Origin: Pseudomonas putida
GTDB lineage: Bacteria; Pseudomonadota; Gammaproteobacteria; Pseudomonadales; Pseudomonadaceae
Assembly (NCBI RefSeq): GCF_001976065.1
Contig: NZ_MNAH01000001.1
Coordinates: forward strand, 911,952 to 975,951
Length of the DNA: 64,000 nucleotides
Direction of reading: 5' to 3'
Both the position numbers and the translations under genes were made by a program. The notes under the pieces were generated by a model, which had not been told where the DNA came from, made no database searches, and worked only from the letters and a program-made list of their open reading frames with translations. Positions 34,924 through 42,800 of this stretch are shown here, in pieces (position 1 is the stretch's first letter; each line of letters opens with the position of its first letter).

Positions 34924-35675
34924 CTGGCTGGGCAAAAGATTGACTTGACATCTGGCTTCAAAATTGGAATCGCAGTTCTAAGGCTTTATCGAAGAAACCA
35001 GCCAACGCACTGCCACTGAGTTCGTCACGGATTTTCAGTGGCGGATCAGCCCAGCGTGAGGAACTGTAGGAGGAGGCATTGCGATCGGCAGGACGCCGGA
35101 GGTGGGATTGACCGCGGGAAATTCTTCCCCAAAACGCAACCGTTTGGACCAGTGACTAAAGAGTCTCAAAAGCGGCTGGTTTTCGTGGCTGAGTTTTAGC
35201 ACGAGGCCTTGATTACAAAGGCTTTTGGCGATCCCTATGCGGCATCCAAGGCTTTGCCGCCGAGAAGTCACTCCGGGGTCATCATCACCGCGAGCGTCAT
35301 TTTGATGAACTACTCATTGCGGTCGATTGCGACCAGGGCGCCACGCACGTTGTCGGCGACTTCGGCAGCGCCGCGCTGCTCAACCCAAAGCGTGAGCTCC
35401 TTGATGGCAGCCTCGAGGGCGAGCTGGTTTTTTTGTTGAGTTTGGAAAGTAGGGAAGGGAGCAGGTCTGAACTGGGTGTAGCGAATCCTCCGTGAAGAGG
35501 TAAGCGTAGCAGTCGCAGTTCTGGTTCGCGTCACTGGCATGTAGTGCGTTACAGCATTTCTGGTGATCCAGTGATGCAGCCAGTGCTATGTGTCTGCACT
35601 TTTCAGCTACCATCGCGTGTCTAGGAAGAGCTTGCGACTACTCGCACGCGTTGCACATGGAAGGGAATCAGTAAC
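34924..35675. other. Gene-poor stretch with degraded coding pieces
   Basis: The minus strand near 34958-35050 holds a protein-like end (LKIRDELSGSALAGFFDKALELRFQF, stop at 34958-34960) that I cannot name. A second relic of a small Pseudomonas ORF is listed separately at 35260-35540. The remainder shows no gene. Confidence 0.5.
35260..35540 (-). pseudogene. Small Pseudomonas ORF relic, copy 1
   Basis: The minus frame reads FPTFQTQQKNQLALEAAIKE then LTLWVEQRGAAEVADNVRG and ALVAIDRNE, a TAG stop, then FIKMTLAVMMTPE. The second copy at 56690-56960 shows FIKMTLAVMMTPE preceded by an intact Glu codon, so the stop here is a mutation. The family is unnamed to me; it looks like a short cytosolic helical protein. 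Confidence 0.6.
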
Positions 35676-36497
35676 ATGGATAGTGTGCGTTCTGTGCAAG
35701 TCATCGCCGTGACCGGCGGAAAGGGCGGCGTCGGCAAAACGACTGTGGCTGTGAATCTTTCATTGGCGCTATCGAAATTAGGCCGGCGGGTCGTGTTGCT
35801 TGATGGCGATTTTGGCCTGGCGAATATCGATGTCCTGTTGGGGCTTTCTCCGCAGTACACACTCGGCGATTTGATCGAAGGTCGCTGTGAGCTTTCCGAT
35901 GTACTGTTGAGCGGCCCGGGTGGGATACGAATCGTCCCCGCGGCTTCAGGCATCCAGAGCATGGAGCATTTGTCTCCGGCTCAACACGCAGGCCTGATCC
36001 AGGCCTTTAGTGAAATAGGTGACAGTCTCGATGTGCTGGTGATTGACACAGCTACGGGCATCGGATCGTCGGTGATCAGTCTCGTCCGGGCGGCCTACGA
36101 AGTCTTGCTGGTGATCTGCGACGAACCGACCTCGATCACTGATGCCTACGCACTGATCAAACTACTTAATCGTGATTACGGAATGGACCGTTTCCGGGTG
36201 CTGGTCAATATGGAGCAGAGCCCAAAGGAAGGTCGCGCGCTGTTTGCTAAATTGGCCAAAGTCACCGATCGCTTCCTCAACGTCAATCTACGGTATGTAG
36301 GAGCGGTTCCGTATGATGAAAGTGTGCGTAGGGCAGTGCGGAAGCAGCGAGCAATCTACGAACACTTTCCGCGCTCCAAGTGCGCTCTAGCATTTCAGGA
36401 AATCGCTTTGAAGGTCGACGCTTGGCCGTTGCCGGCCTCCCCCAGAGGGCATATAGAGTTCTTCGTTGATCGACTCGTCCATAATTCGAGGAGGTGA
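35676..36497 (+). CDS. FleN-like MinD/ParA-family ATPase (island paralogue)
   Basis: The product has 273 residues and follows Pseudomonas FleN closely: VQVIAVTGGKGGVGKTTVAV (deviant Walker A, Lys at residue 21), VLLDGDFGLANIDVLLGL, GGIRIVPAASGIQSMEHLSP, DEPTSITDAYALIKLLNRDYGM, YVGAVPYDESVRRAVRKQRAIYEHFPRSKCALAF. FleN binds FleQ and limits flagellar number. Here it stands alone between att sites with no flagellar genes near. Differences from the core protein as I recall it include GD for AD in Walker A' and T for A in the switch DTATGIG. It may interfere with, or duplicate, FleN control. Confidence 0.88.
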   Translation: MDSVRSVQVIAVTGGKGGVGKTTVAVNLSLALSKLGRRVVLLDGDFGLANIDVLLGLSPQYTLGDLIEGRCELSDVLLSGPGGIRIVPAASGIQSMEHLSPAQHAGLIQAFSEIGDSLDVLVIDTATGIGSSVISLVRAAYEVLLVICDEPTSITDAYALIKLLNRDYGMDRFRVLVNMEQSPKEGRALFAKLAKVTDRFLNVNLRYVGAVPYDESVRRAVRKQRAIYEHFPRSKCALAFQEIALKVDAWPLPASPRGHIEFFVDRLVHNSRR

Positions 36498-36799
36498 CAT
36501 CGCTCACCTGGCCATATGAGGGAAGCGATTGTGGTGTCCGTTTAAGCCAGGAGGCGCTTTTGCTGGGTCGTCTTGGGCAAAACCTCCTCTGGCTGCCGCG
36601 TGTTTCCGTTTGCATAAGTATAAAAAAGCGTGTGTTTTGCCAGGCAGTCAGGTCAACAACTGCGCCCGATTACGCCGCAAAAAGGGATGGGGACTTTTTC
36701 GGGGATTCGCTATTTTCTACTTGGCTCTGTGAGGCACCGTTTGCAGCGAGCGCCAGAGGGAGAGCCAGTAAATGCTGGGCATTAGGCCCATTTTCAAGC
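36498..36799. other. Intergenic DNA left of att core 3
   Basis: No gene is supported here; an open plus frame to 36811 has no recognisable content and ends inside the att core. AT-rich stretches around 36610-36640 could hold a promoter but none is clear. Confidence 0.4.
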
Positions 36800-36846
36800 A
36801 TGGGGTGCTAGGGGTCGAGTGTTCGAATCACTCCGTCCCGACCATA
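36800..36846 (+). other. Attachment core 3: 3' end of tRNA-Pro(GGG)
   Basis: The third copy of the 47-bp tRNA-Pro end, identical to core 2. The two bases to the left (GC) also fit the tRNA anticodon stem, so the match is slightly longer here. The right flank equals that of core 1 for about 70 bp, including the hairpin and the arm-type motif. Confidence 0.85.
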
Positions 36847-36854
36847 TAATTCAA

Positions 36855-36888
36855 GGGGTTGCGAGATTTTATCTCGCGACCCTTTTTT
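36855..36888 (+). terminator. Terminator-like hairpin after att core 3
   Basis: GGGTTGCGAGAT and ATCTCGCGACCC pair round a T loop and are followed by six T residues. It is a near copy of the hairpin at 28529. Confidence 0.7.
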
Positions 36889-36900
36889 ATTTTTAGGCGT

Positions 36901-36916
36901 TTTTACCCCTACAAAA
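36901..36916. promoter_or_regulatory. Arm-type integrase-binding motif, copy 4
   Basis: TTTTACCCCTACAAAA followed by CGACTGGCTCTGGGTGGA, 54 bp right of core 3. The spacing matches copy 2 beside core 1. Confidence 0.5.
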
Positions 36917-37104
36917 CGACTGGCTCTGGGTGGATTTTTCGGATGTGTTACCAATATCGGATTTTGTCCTAGAGGCTTTTGGCAGGCGGATTGCTCCGGC
37001 CTACCTAGCGGCCATTGGATGATGGGATGAGAATTCAGTAACGACCAAAGGCACATTACGGCTCTGTCATCCCGCCATCAGCTAAAGAGGGGCCCCCTGA
37101 CTGG

Positions 37105-37262
37105 CCAATTCCGGCACTCCATCGGTGCTATTGCAGCACCCATCGGCTGGTGGAGTTGGATTGTGCAAGCGCTACCCGGGACGGCGGTGGCCTGATGGTG
37201 GCCGTGATTCAGTTGGCCCTCGCTTTGGGGTCTACCGTTGGCGGCCTGCTCCTGCTGTTCGA
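37105..37262 (+). pseudogene. MFS transporter C-terminal remnant
   Basis: The plus strand reads HSIGAIAAPIGWWSWIVQAL then, after a frameshift near 37175, DGGGLMVAVIQLALALGSTVGGLLLLFDS. This is the typical penultimate region of DHA1-type MFS exporters (APVGWWSWL...GGGLMVAVIQLAI..G...GGLLFD). Only about 50 codons remain. Nothing else is recognisable between 36917 and 37104. Confidence 0.65.
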
Positions 37263-37435
37263 TTCTTTAGTGCGGTCTAGATGACGAACTGCGGGCCGCG
37301 TACCTTTGACGGAGAGCTTTACTCGCGATGCGGCTCGTCGATGAAAGTCAGCGAACTGATTAAGCTCTGCTTGTCTACCGGCACAACTTTGGGCATTGGC
37401 AGCGTGACTTGAGCAGCGATGATGTTCAGGCCCTT

Positions 37436-37763
37436 GTTGGCACTTTGATGCGTGCACGGCCATCCTTGTTGGCCATGGCCTGCTTCTGTGGCAACTCGAC
37501 CATCGCCCTGAGCTGATGGCTGTGCTCACTATGGAGCTGACTGGCGATCCGCACCCCACCCGTTACCGAGTAAGCACGACCTTCGTGCTCCAGCAACGCG
37601 ATGTCGCGGCGAATAGTCATGTGCGAACAGTCGAACATTTCCATCAATTGATGAACGCGCTCAGCACCTGATGCTTGCGCAACTGCCGCAGCATCAATTC
37701 ACGGCGCTGTTCAGGAATCATCGGTGCACCGCTTTCGGCGGCGATGTCATTTTGGCTAGGCAT
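37436..37763 (-). pseudogene. DeoR-family regulator remnant, frameshifted
   Basis: The first frame gives MPSQNDIAAESGAPMIPEQRRELMLRQLRKHQVLS, then a shift near 37655 leads into VHQLMEMFDCSHMTIRRDIALLEHEGRAYSVTGGVRI, a full DeoR winged helix. The C-terminal sugar-phosphate sensor domain is missing or unrecognisable (sequence continues NIIAAQVTLPMPKVVPVDKQ). It lies next to the CitMHS permease and may once have controlled it. Confidence 0.7.
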
Positions 37764-37796
37764 TGGGGCTCCAAAGTGATCTCTGATTGAGCGACC

Positions 37797-37834
37797 ACAA
37801 AAAATCCCGAAAACATTTCTGTTTCCGGGACTTT
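37797..37834 (-). terminator. Rho-independent terminator of the CitMHS operon
   Basis: On the minus strand, AGTCCCGGAAACA and TGTTTTCGGGA pair and are followed by TTTTTTG. It begins 47 bp beyond the permease stop, so it ends the operon running from 41698. Confidence 0.85.
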
Positions 37835-37880
37835 TCATTGTTTCGCAGCGGTGACGCCTGCACGTCTTCTCTTTTATCCC

Positions 37881-39224
37881 TTAGACAGCAGCTGCCAGAG
37901 GGAACAGTCCCAGCAGCAAGCAAGCAAGCAAAATAAGGAAGCTCAGCGCGAACGCCCATTTCATGGTGTATTTCTGATGGTCGCTGAACTCCACTCCTGC
38001 CAAGCCACAGAGCAGGTAGGTCGAAGCCACGAGAGGGCTGAGCAGGTGGACCGGTTGACCCACCAGTGAAGCCCGTCCGATTTCGGCTGCGGAGATGCCA
38101 TAAGCTGCAGCAGCTTTGGCAAGCACGGGCAGAACACCATAGTAGAAGGCGTCATTGGACATGAAGAAGGTGCCCGGAATACTCGCCAACGCAGTGATCG
38201 GCGCCATGTAGGGGCCCCAGGTAGCTGGCAGCATAGCCAGGAAGCTCGCTGACATCGCATTGACCATGCCCGTTCCGGACAGAATTCCTGCCAGGATGCC
38301 GGCTGCCAGAAAGATCGCAATCTGGTTCAAAGCCGTTGGAGCGTGTGAGGAAATACGGCGACGCTGATCGTTTATATGCGGGTAGTTGATCACCAAAGCG
38401 ATGGAGAACGCGACCATGAACAAAATGGAAAGTGGCAACACCTCTGTCACCAGGCCAGTCATCAGGCCGATCGTCAGAGCGGCGTTCAACCAGAACATTT
38501 TTGGACGACGCAGCTCGGCATTTTCGTCTGACATTGATGGCAGACCTTCGTCGTCAGCTTCATCGTCAAACACGGTGGCGGCAGCGCCCAGCGACTGGGG
38601 AAGGGAAAGTGCACCCAAGCGTTGACGCTCACGAATGCCGATGAAGTAAGCCAGTGCCAGAACGCCCAGGAAACCCACCACCATGACCGGAATAAGCGGG
38701 ACAAACAGCTCGGAAGTATCGACTTGCAAGGACGCAGCGGCGCGAGCCAGTGGACCGCCCCATGGCAGTAGATTGGTCACACTCGCCGCAAGAATCACCA
38801 CGCAGGTAAGGGATAGTGGTTCGAGTCGCAGGCGCTTGAACAGCGGCAGCATCGCGGTGACGGTAATCATGTAGGTCGTCGAGCCGTCGCCATCGAGCGA
38901 TACCAGGCCTGCCAGCAGCGCGGCAAAAACCACCGCCTTCATCGGGTCGCCGTTGATCAGTTTGATGAACTTGCGAATGATCGGATCGAACAGGCCGGTA
39001 TCGAACATCACGCCGAAGTAGAGGATCGCGAACATCACCATGACCGCGGTTGGCGCCACCTTGCGCAAACCTTCGATCATCATATCGCCCATATCCGGGC
39101 CAAATCCGGCCAGGAGAGCGAATACGATCGGAACTGTTGTCATCGCTACCAGCGGCGACAACCGCTTGGTCATGATCAGTGCCATGAAGGTCACGATCAT
39201 GCCGTAGCCGAGTAATGAGAGCAT
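37881..39224 (-). CDS. CitMHS-family carboxylate/proton symporter
   Basis: The product has 447 residues from ATG 39224 (AAGG upstream) and about 12 hydrophobic helices. Family features include MLSLLGYGMIVTFMALIMTKRLSPLVAM, SLDGDGSTTYMIT, LLPWGGPLARAAASL, and SIPGTFFMSNDAFYYGVLPVLAKAAAAYGI. CitMHS members import citrate as a metal or proton complex. Its place in an operon with OtnI-like and racemase-like enzymes suggests the true substrate is another hydroxy acid. It is the last gene of the operon. Confidence 0.92.
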   Translation of the reverse strand: MLSLLGYGMIVTFMALIMTKRLSPLVAMTTVPIVFALLAGFGPDMGDMMIEGLRKVAPTAVMVMFAILYFGVMFDTGLFDPIIRKFIKLINGDPMKAVVFAALLAGLVSLDGDGSTTYMITVTAMLPLFKRLRLEPLSLTCVVILAASVTNLLPWGGPLARAAASLQVDTSELFVPLIPVMVVGFLGVLALAYFIGIRERQRLGALSLPQSLGAAATVFDDEADDEGLPSMSDENAELRRPKMFWLNAALTIGLMTGLVTEVLPLSILFMVAFSIALVINYPHINDQRRRISSHAPTALNQIAIFLAAGILAGILSGTGMVNAMSASFLAMLPATWGPYMAPITALASIPGTFFMSNDAFYYGVLPVLAKAAAAYGISAAEIGRASLVGQPVHLLSPLVASTYLLCGLAGVEFSDHQKYTMKWAFALSFLILLACLLLGLFPLAAAV

Positions 39225-39266
39225 TTGTATCACCTTGACGTAAAGTACAATTATTTTTATGGGATC

Positions 39267-39281
39267 TGCGCAAAAAGCGCA
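39267..39281 (-). other. Intercistronic hairpin between SDR and permease
   Basis: TGCGC and GCGCA pair round AAAAA, in the 119-bp gap between the SDR stop and the permease start. Confidence 0.4.
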
Positions 39282-39343
39282 TCAAGGTTCCCGCTGCATT
39301 TTTGGTTTGATCCAGCGGGTTGCCGCTGAGTCTCACACGAGTA

Positions 39344-40087
39344 TCAGCTCATGTGAAGGCCGCCATTGAGCGAGAAGTCAGCACCATTCGCATACCCGGC
39401 CTCATCGGAGGCGAGCCAGGCACACACGGCGGCAATTTCTTCGGGTGTTCCAAGTCGCCGGGTCGGAATGTCCTGGATGATGCGGTCCATGACGTCGGCG
39501 GTAGTGACGGATTTGAGCTTTGGAGTGGCAATGTAACCAGGAGATACGGTATTGACCGTGACGCCGCGGGAGCCTACTTCTCGTGCCAAAGCGCGGGTGA
39601 AACCCCGGATTGCCGACTTGGCGGTGGAGTAGTTGACCTGACCCACCTGGCCCAGCTGGGCATTGACTGAAGAGATGTTGATGACACGTCCCCAGCCTCT
39701 TTCGGTCATGCCATCGATAACCTGTTTGGTCACGTTGAACAGTGAATTGAGGTTTGTGTCGATGACGGTTGTCCAGTCATAGGGCTGCATTTCCTGAAAG
39801 ACAACGTTGCGAGCGGTGCCGGCGTTGTTGATCAGGACATCGACTGGTCCGACATTTTTCTTGATCAGCTCAAACGCTTGGTGGCAAGAGTCCCAATCAG
39901 CGACGCTTCCTTCGGAGGCAATGAAGTTAAAGCCGAGCTCTTTTTGCTGGGCTAGCCAAGTGTCTTTCAGTGGGGAATTTGGGCCGCAGCCTGCGACAAC
40001 GCTAAATCCATCTCGAGCGAGTCGCTGGCAAACGGCAGTTCCCAGGTTTCCCATGCCAGCTGTGACAAAGGCGATCTTCTTGGTCAT
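39344..40087 (-). CDS. SDR-family reductase, PhaB-like (acetoacetyl-CoA reductase type)
   Basis: The product has 247 residues and closely follows PhaB: AGCGPNSPLKDTWLAQQKELGFNFIASEGSVADWDS, VDVLINNAGTARNVVFQEM, VIDTNLNSLFNVTKQVIDGM, NISSVNAQLGQVGQVNYSTAKSAIRGFTRALAREV, VTVNTVSPGYIAT, NGADFSLNGGLHMS. The catalytic Ser and Tyr-Lys are present. The nucleotide motif reads TAGMGNLG, with Ala for the first Gly. There is no PHA synthase or thiolase nearby, so in this operon it may act on a C4 hydroxy acid. AAGGAG precedes the start. Confidence 0.9.
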   Translation of the reverse strand: MTKKIAFVTAGMGNLGTAVCQRLARDGFSVVAGCGPNSPLKDTWLAQQKELGFNFIASEGSVADWDSCHQAFELIKKNVGPVDVLINNAGTARNVVFQEMQPYDWTTVIDTNLNSLFNVTKQVIDGMTERGWGRVINISSVNAQLGQVGQVNYSTAKSAIRGFTRALAREVGSRGVTVNTVSPGYIATPKLKSVTTADVMDRIIQDIPTRRLGTPEEIAAVCAWLASDEAGYANGADFSLNGGLHMS

Positions 40088-40220
40088 GCGTTAACTCCTT
40101 TTGTGTTTTTTGTGGGGAGCATTTCGTGCAACCTTCAAGGGCTACTGGACCCTAATAAACTCCACTCGTAATTGTTTTGCAAGGTAACGCAGTACAATTT
40201 CTCCAGAAGGAAACGATTTC

Positions 40221-41009
40221 TTACCAACGGTCATTTTCATGGGGATTAGGTTTCATGGTCCGCCATAAGTCATCGAGACCGTCAGTCGTGTTGGAGCGAG
40301 GGCGATATTCGCAGCCCACCCAGCCCTGATATGCACGGTCTTCCAGCATCGAGAGCAGCTTCGGGAAATCAATATCGCCTGTACCTGGTTCATTGCGACC
40401 TGGGAAGTCGGCCACCTGGATATGCTTCACCCGCGACCACCATCGATTGAGCGTTCGAAGGCAATCCTCACCGAGTAGTTCGGTGTGATAGGTGTCCAGG
40501 ATCAGACCAAGGTTTGGTATGGCCTCCAACATCTCCTCTGCAAAGTCGAAGCAGCTCATCAGGTAGCCTGGGACCTCATTTGAGCTGATGACTTCAATCA
40601 AAGGCTCAATGCCTTCTCCAGACAAGAACTCAGCCGCGTACTTCAGATTGCGACGGTAAACGCTGCTATTGGCAATCACCCCAAGCTCAGCCTGCGACAC
40701 ACCTGACATCAGGTGAACCATTTTGCAGTCGAGCACCTTTGCGTATTCAACGGCCAGGGTCAGTTCCGAGAGGAAGACCTGCTTCGAGCTGCAAATACCG
40801 GTATTGCCTTTTGTGGACCCGGATGGCGCGGCAAATTGCACCATTGCGAGCTGGTGCTCATGCAGAAGCTGCGCTATCTGCGTCGCTTCATATTCATAGG
40901 GCGAGGGGAACTCGACCGCTTCAAACCCTGCTTTTGCGGCTGCTGAAAACCGCTTCAGGAAGGGTAACTCCGTAAACTGGAAACCAATGTGTGCATTCAA
41001 CCTTGTCAT
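40221..41009 (-). CDS. otnI: Hydroxypyruvate isomerase / 2-oxo-tetronate isomerase
   Basis: The product has 262 residues with the Hyi/OtnI TIM barrel: FTELPFLKRFSAAAKAGFEAVEFPSPYEY, catalytic Glu in PLIEVISSNEVPGY, metal residues in LGLILDTYHTELLGEDCLRTL, VKHIQVADFPGRNEPGTGDIDFPKL and WVGCEYRPRSNTTDGL. In tetronate pathways OtnI converts 2-oxo-tetronate to 3-oxo-tetronate, the substrate of OtnK, whose gene is at 44713. The glyoxylate-pathway Hyi role is the alternative, but no gcl or glxR is seen. AAGGAG precedes the start. Confidence 0.85.
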   Translation of the reverse strand: MTRLNAHIGFQFTELPFLKRFSAAAKAGFEAVEFPSPYEYEATQIAQLLHEHQLAMVQFAAPSGSTKGNTGICSSKQVFLSELTLAVEYAKVLDCKMVHLMSGVSQAELGVIANSSVYRRNLKYAAEFLSGEGIEPLIEVISSNEVPGYLMSCFDFAEEMLEAIPNLGLILDTYHTELLGEDCLRTLNRWWSRVKHIQVADFPGRNEPGTGDIDFPKLLSMLEDRAYQGWVGCEYRPRSNTTDGLDDLWRTMKPNPHENDRW

Positions 41010-41038
41010 GTCTTACTCCTTCAATCTTTGAAACTGCA

Positions 41039-41698
41039 TCAGGCTTGCAGAAGGCTACGCAGTTTCAACACAGCGCTGTCAGGTGTGGTCAATACTGGCA
41101 GGCCGCTCACTTGGCTCGCCTGTTGCGCTGCGCTGGTCATGGAAAATTGCGCGAAACACAGCAGTTCGCTGTTCGTTGGCGTTCGAGCGCTATCGACAAT
41201 CAAAGCGTCGTGACGATCAGTGTTTCCCTTGCGCAGCTCGTCGAATGCCCCAGGGCAGACAAAGGTGTTGAGTTCGATCTCGACACCTTGCTGCCGGGCA
41301 TAGCTCTGAAACTCTTCAGTCATCGATGCGATGGCAGGCTCGAAGGTCGCGAGGATGGAAATTTTTCGAGTCCGTTGGATGACTTCCTCTATCATGGCTT
41401 CGTTCGGTTTCAGCACCGGGATGCTCAGGGCGCGTTTGCACCGATCAATGGCGTCGCCGAATGCCGAGCAGGTGAACAAGATCGCATCAGCACCCGACTC
41501 TGCGGCATAGGTAGCGAGTTTCAAAAAGCGCTCATTCAATGCCGGCGTGAGTTCACCGGCTTGCGCCAGGTCACTGGAAAGCGAGTCTTCCAGCAGATTG
41601 GCCAGCCTGGCTTCGGGCCAGAGCCGTGTGAACGCTTCAGTGATGGGTGCAATGGCTACCGGCGTTGCATGGATCAAATAAATGCGTGGTGCGGTCAT
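41039..41698 (-). CDS. Aspartate/glutamate racemase-family protein with one Cys
   Basis: The product has 219 residues from MTAPRIYLIHATPVAI. The first catalytic Cys is kept in DAILFTCSAFGDAID; the second position reads ELLCFAQFSMTSAAQ, where the usual Cys is replaced (FAQFSM), although LLCF has a nearby Cys. Other marks are PVLKPNEAMIEEV, ISILATFEPAIASM and CPGAFDELRKGNTDRHDALI. Two-Cys members are racemases; one-Cys members of the superfamily include decarboxylases and isomerases. It heads the operon of OtnI, SDR and permease, so an isomerisation or decarboxylation of a hydroxy acid is likely. Confidence 0.82.
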   Translation of the reverse strand: MTAPRIYLIHATPVAIAPITEAFTRLWPEARLANLLEDSLSSDLAQAGELTPALNERFLKLATYAAESGADAILFTCSAFGDAIDRCKRALSIPVLKPNEAMIEEVIQRTRKISILATFEPAIASMTEEFQSYARQQGVEIELNTFVCPGAFDELRKGNTDRHDALIVDSARTPTNSELLCFAQFSMTSAAQQASQVSGLPVLTTPDSAVLKLRSLLQA

Positions 41699-41776
41699 GA
41701 TGTTTCCCCGAGTTGTAATGGATTGATTGGGCGGACTCTGTGTCACCTGTAGTGCAGCGGAGTGTGGCTGGTCATC

Positions 41777-41803
41777 AGGTGTGGTATTTTTTCTTTCACA
41801 CCT
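41777..41803. promoter_or_regulatory. Possible operator before the FCD regulator
   Basis: AGGTGTG and CACACCT form a 7-bp inverted repeat 13 bases apart in the divergent region between the racemase operon (start 41698) and the GntR gene (start 41862). Confidence 0.4.
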
Positions 41804-41861
41804 CGAATACTGGTTTCATCAATTGAATCTCGAACAACCCTTGGCGGGCGAACCATCCAAA

Positions 41862-42800
41862 ATGAAGCCCAAGATCAAAAAAGACCTTGCGGAGCAGTTG
41901 GCTCCGAAGATCATCGATATGGCGCGAGCCAGATCGATGCGTGCCGGTGATCCGCTGCGCGAAGAATCTTTCGCCAAGGAGTTGGGGGTTTCGCGTTCGC
42001 CTATACGACGTGGTTTCGCATTGCTGGCCGAGTTGGGCCTGGCCACCAAGGAGCCGAATCGGGGCTATTTCCTGACGGCTGACGCGCGAGGCATCGACAG
42101 CCGCAAACTCCCCCTGGATGTCGACCCGTTTGAAGACTTCTATCTGCGTGTAGTTGACGACGTCTTGCGCGGCGACATCCCCACGACTTTTTTTGAAGCT
42201 GAACTGATGCGCCGATATGAGGTGCCCAGAGGGCAGCTCATGAAGGTTCTGACCCGGTTGGCAAATGAGGCAATGATTGAGCGCAAGCCGGGGCAGGGGT
42301 GGGAGATCAACAGTTTTTTGCACGACTCCAAGGCGCATATTCAGAGCTACCGTTTTCGCATGGCGATCGAGCCGGCTGCCGTACTGGAGCCTGGCTACGA
42401 GGTGGATAAGGCCGCGTTTGCCAAAGCCCGGGAAGTCCAGCAGCAATTGCTGGATGGCGACATTTTCACCTTGTCGCGATCGCAGCTGTTCCAGATCGGT
42501 GCGCAGCTTCATGAGCTGGTGGTCCGCTGTTCGGGCAACGCTTTTTTTCTGGAAGCTATCCGCCGGCAGAACCAGTTGCGTCGCTTCATGGCCTACAAGG
42601 CCAACGTGGATCGGCCTCGGCTGATCAACCAATGTAAAGAACACATCCAACTTCTGGATCTCATAGAAAGTGGACAGCGAGAGGCTGCCGCGGAGTTCCT
42701 GCGCAACCACCTAGATGTCGTCGGGCGGCAAAAAACCGACAAAGAGGCCAAGGATGAGCTGGAGTACCAGCGCAGCCTTGAGGTCTCTGTGGTCAGTTAA
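41862..42800 (+). CDS. GntR/FCD regulator with two winged-helix-like segments
   Basis: The product has 312 residues from MKPKIKKDLAEQL. A GntR helix-turn-helix occupies residues 1-75 (AGDPLREESFAKELGVSRSPIRRGFALLAELGLATKEPNRGYFL). A second winged-helix-like unit follows (EDFYLRVVDDVLRGDIPTTFFEAELMRRYEVPRGQLMKVLTRLANEAMIERKPGQGWEI), then an FCD ligand domain (FRMAIEPAAVLEPGY ... LHELVVRCSGNAFFLEAIRRQ). The protein at 57834 has the same layout and is a paralogue. It is divergent from the OtnI operon and its stop overlaps the stop of the RraA-like gene. It probably senses a hydroxy acid. Confidence 0.88.
   Translation: MKPKIKKDLAEQLAPKIIDMARARSMRAGDPLREESFAKELGVSRSPIRRGFALLAELGLATKEPNRGYFLTADARGIDSRKLPLDVDPFEDFYLRVVDDVLRGDIPTTFFEAELMRRYEVPRGQLMKVLTRLANEAMIERKPGQGWEINSFLHDSKAHIQSYRFRMAIEPAAVLEPGYEVDKAAFAKAREVQQQLLDGDIFTLSRSQLFQIGAQLHELVVRCSGNAFFLEAIRRQNQLRRFMAYKANVDRPRLINQCKEHIQLLDLIESGQREAAAEFLRNHLDVVGRQKTDKEAKDELEYQRSLEVSVVS

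Larger units (their letters stand above)
30932..36799. mobile_element. Island segment between att cores 2 and 3
   Basis: This 5.9-kb segment between two tRNA-Pro ends carries a truncated endolysin, a glycosyltransferase, a broken SRAP gene, a secreted beta-helix protein and a FleN-like ATPase. No integrase lies inside it, so it would depend on the neighbours. Several genes are visibly AT-richer than the flanking DNA, which supports foreign origin. Confidence 0.6.

Noticed and set aside
30932..36799. A complete prophage
   Set aside because: Apart from a truncated endolysin there are no capsid, tail, portal or terminase genes.
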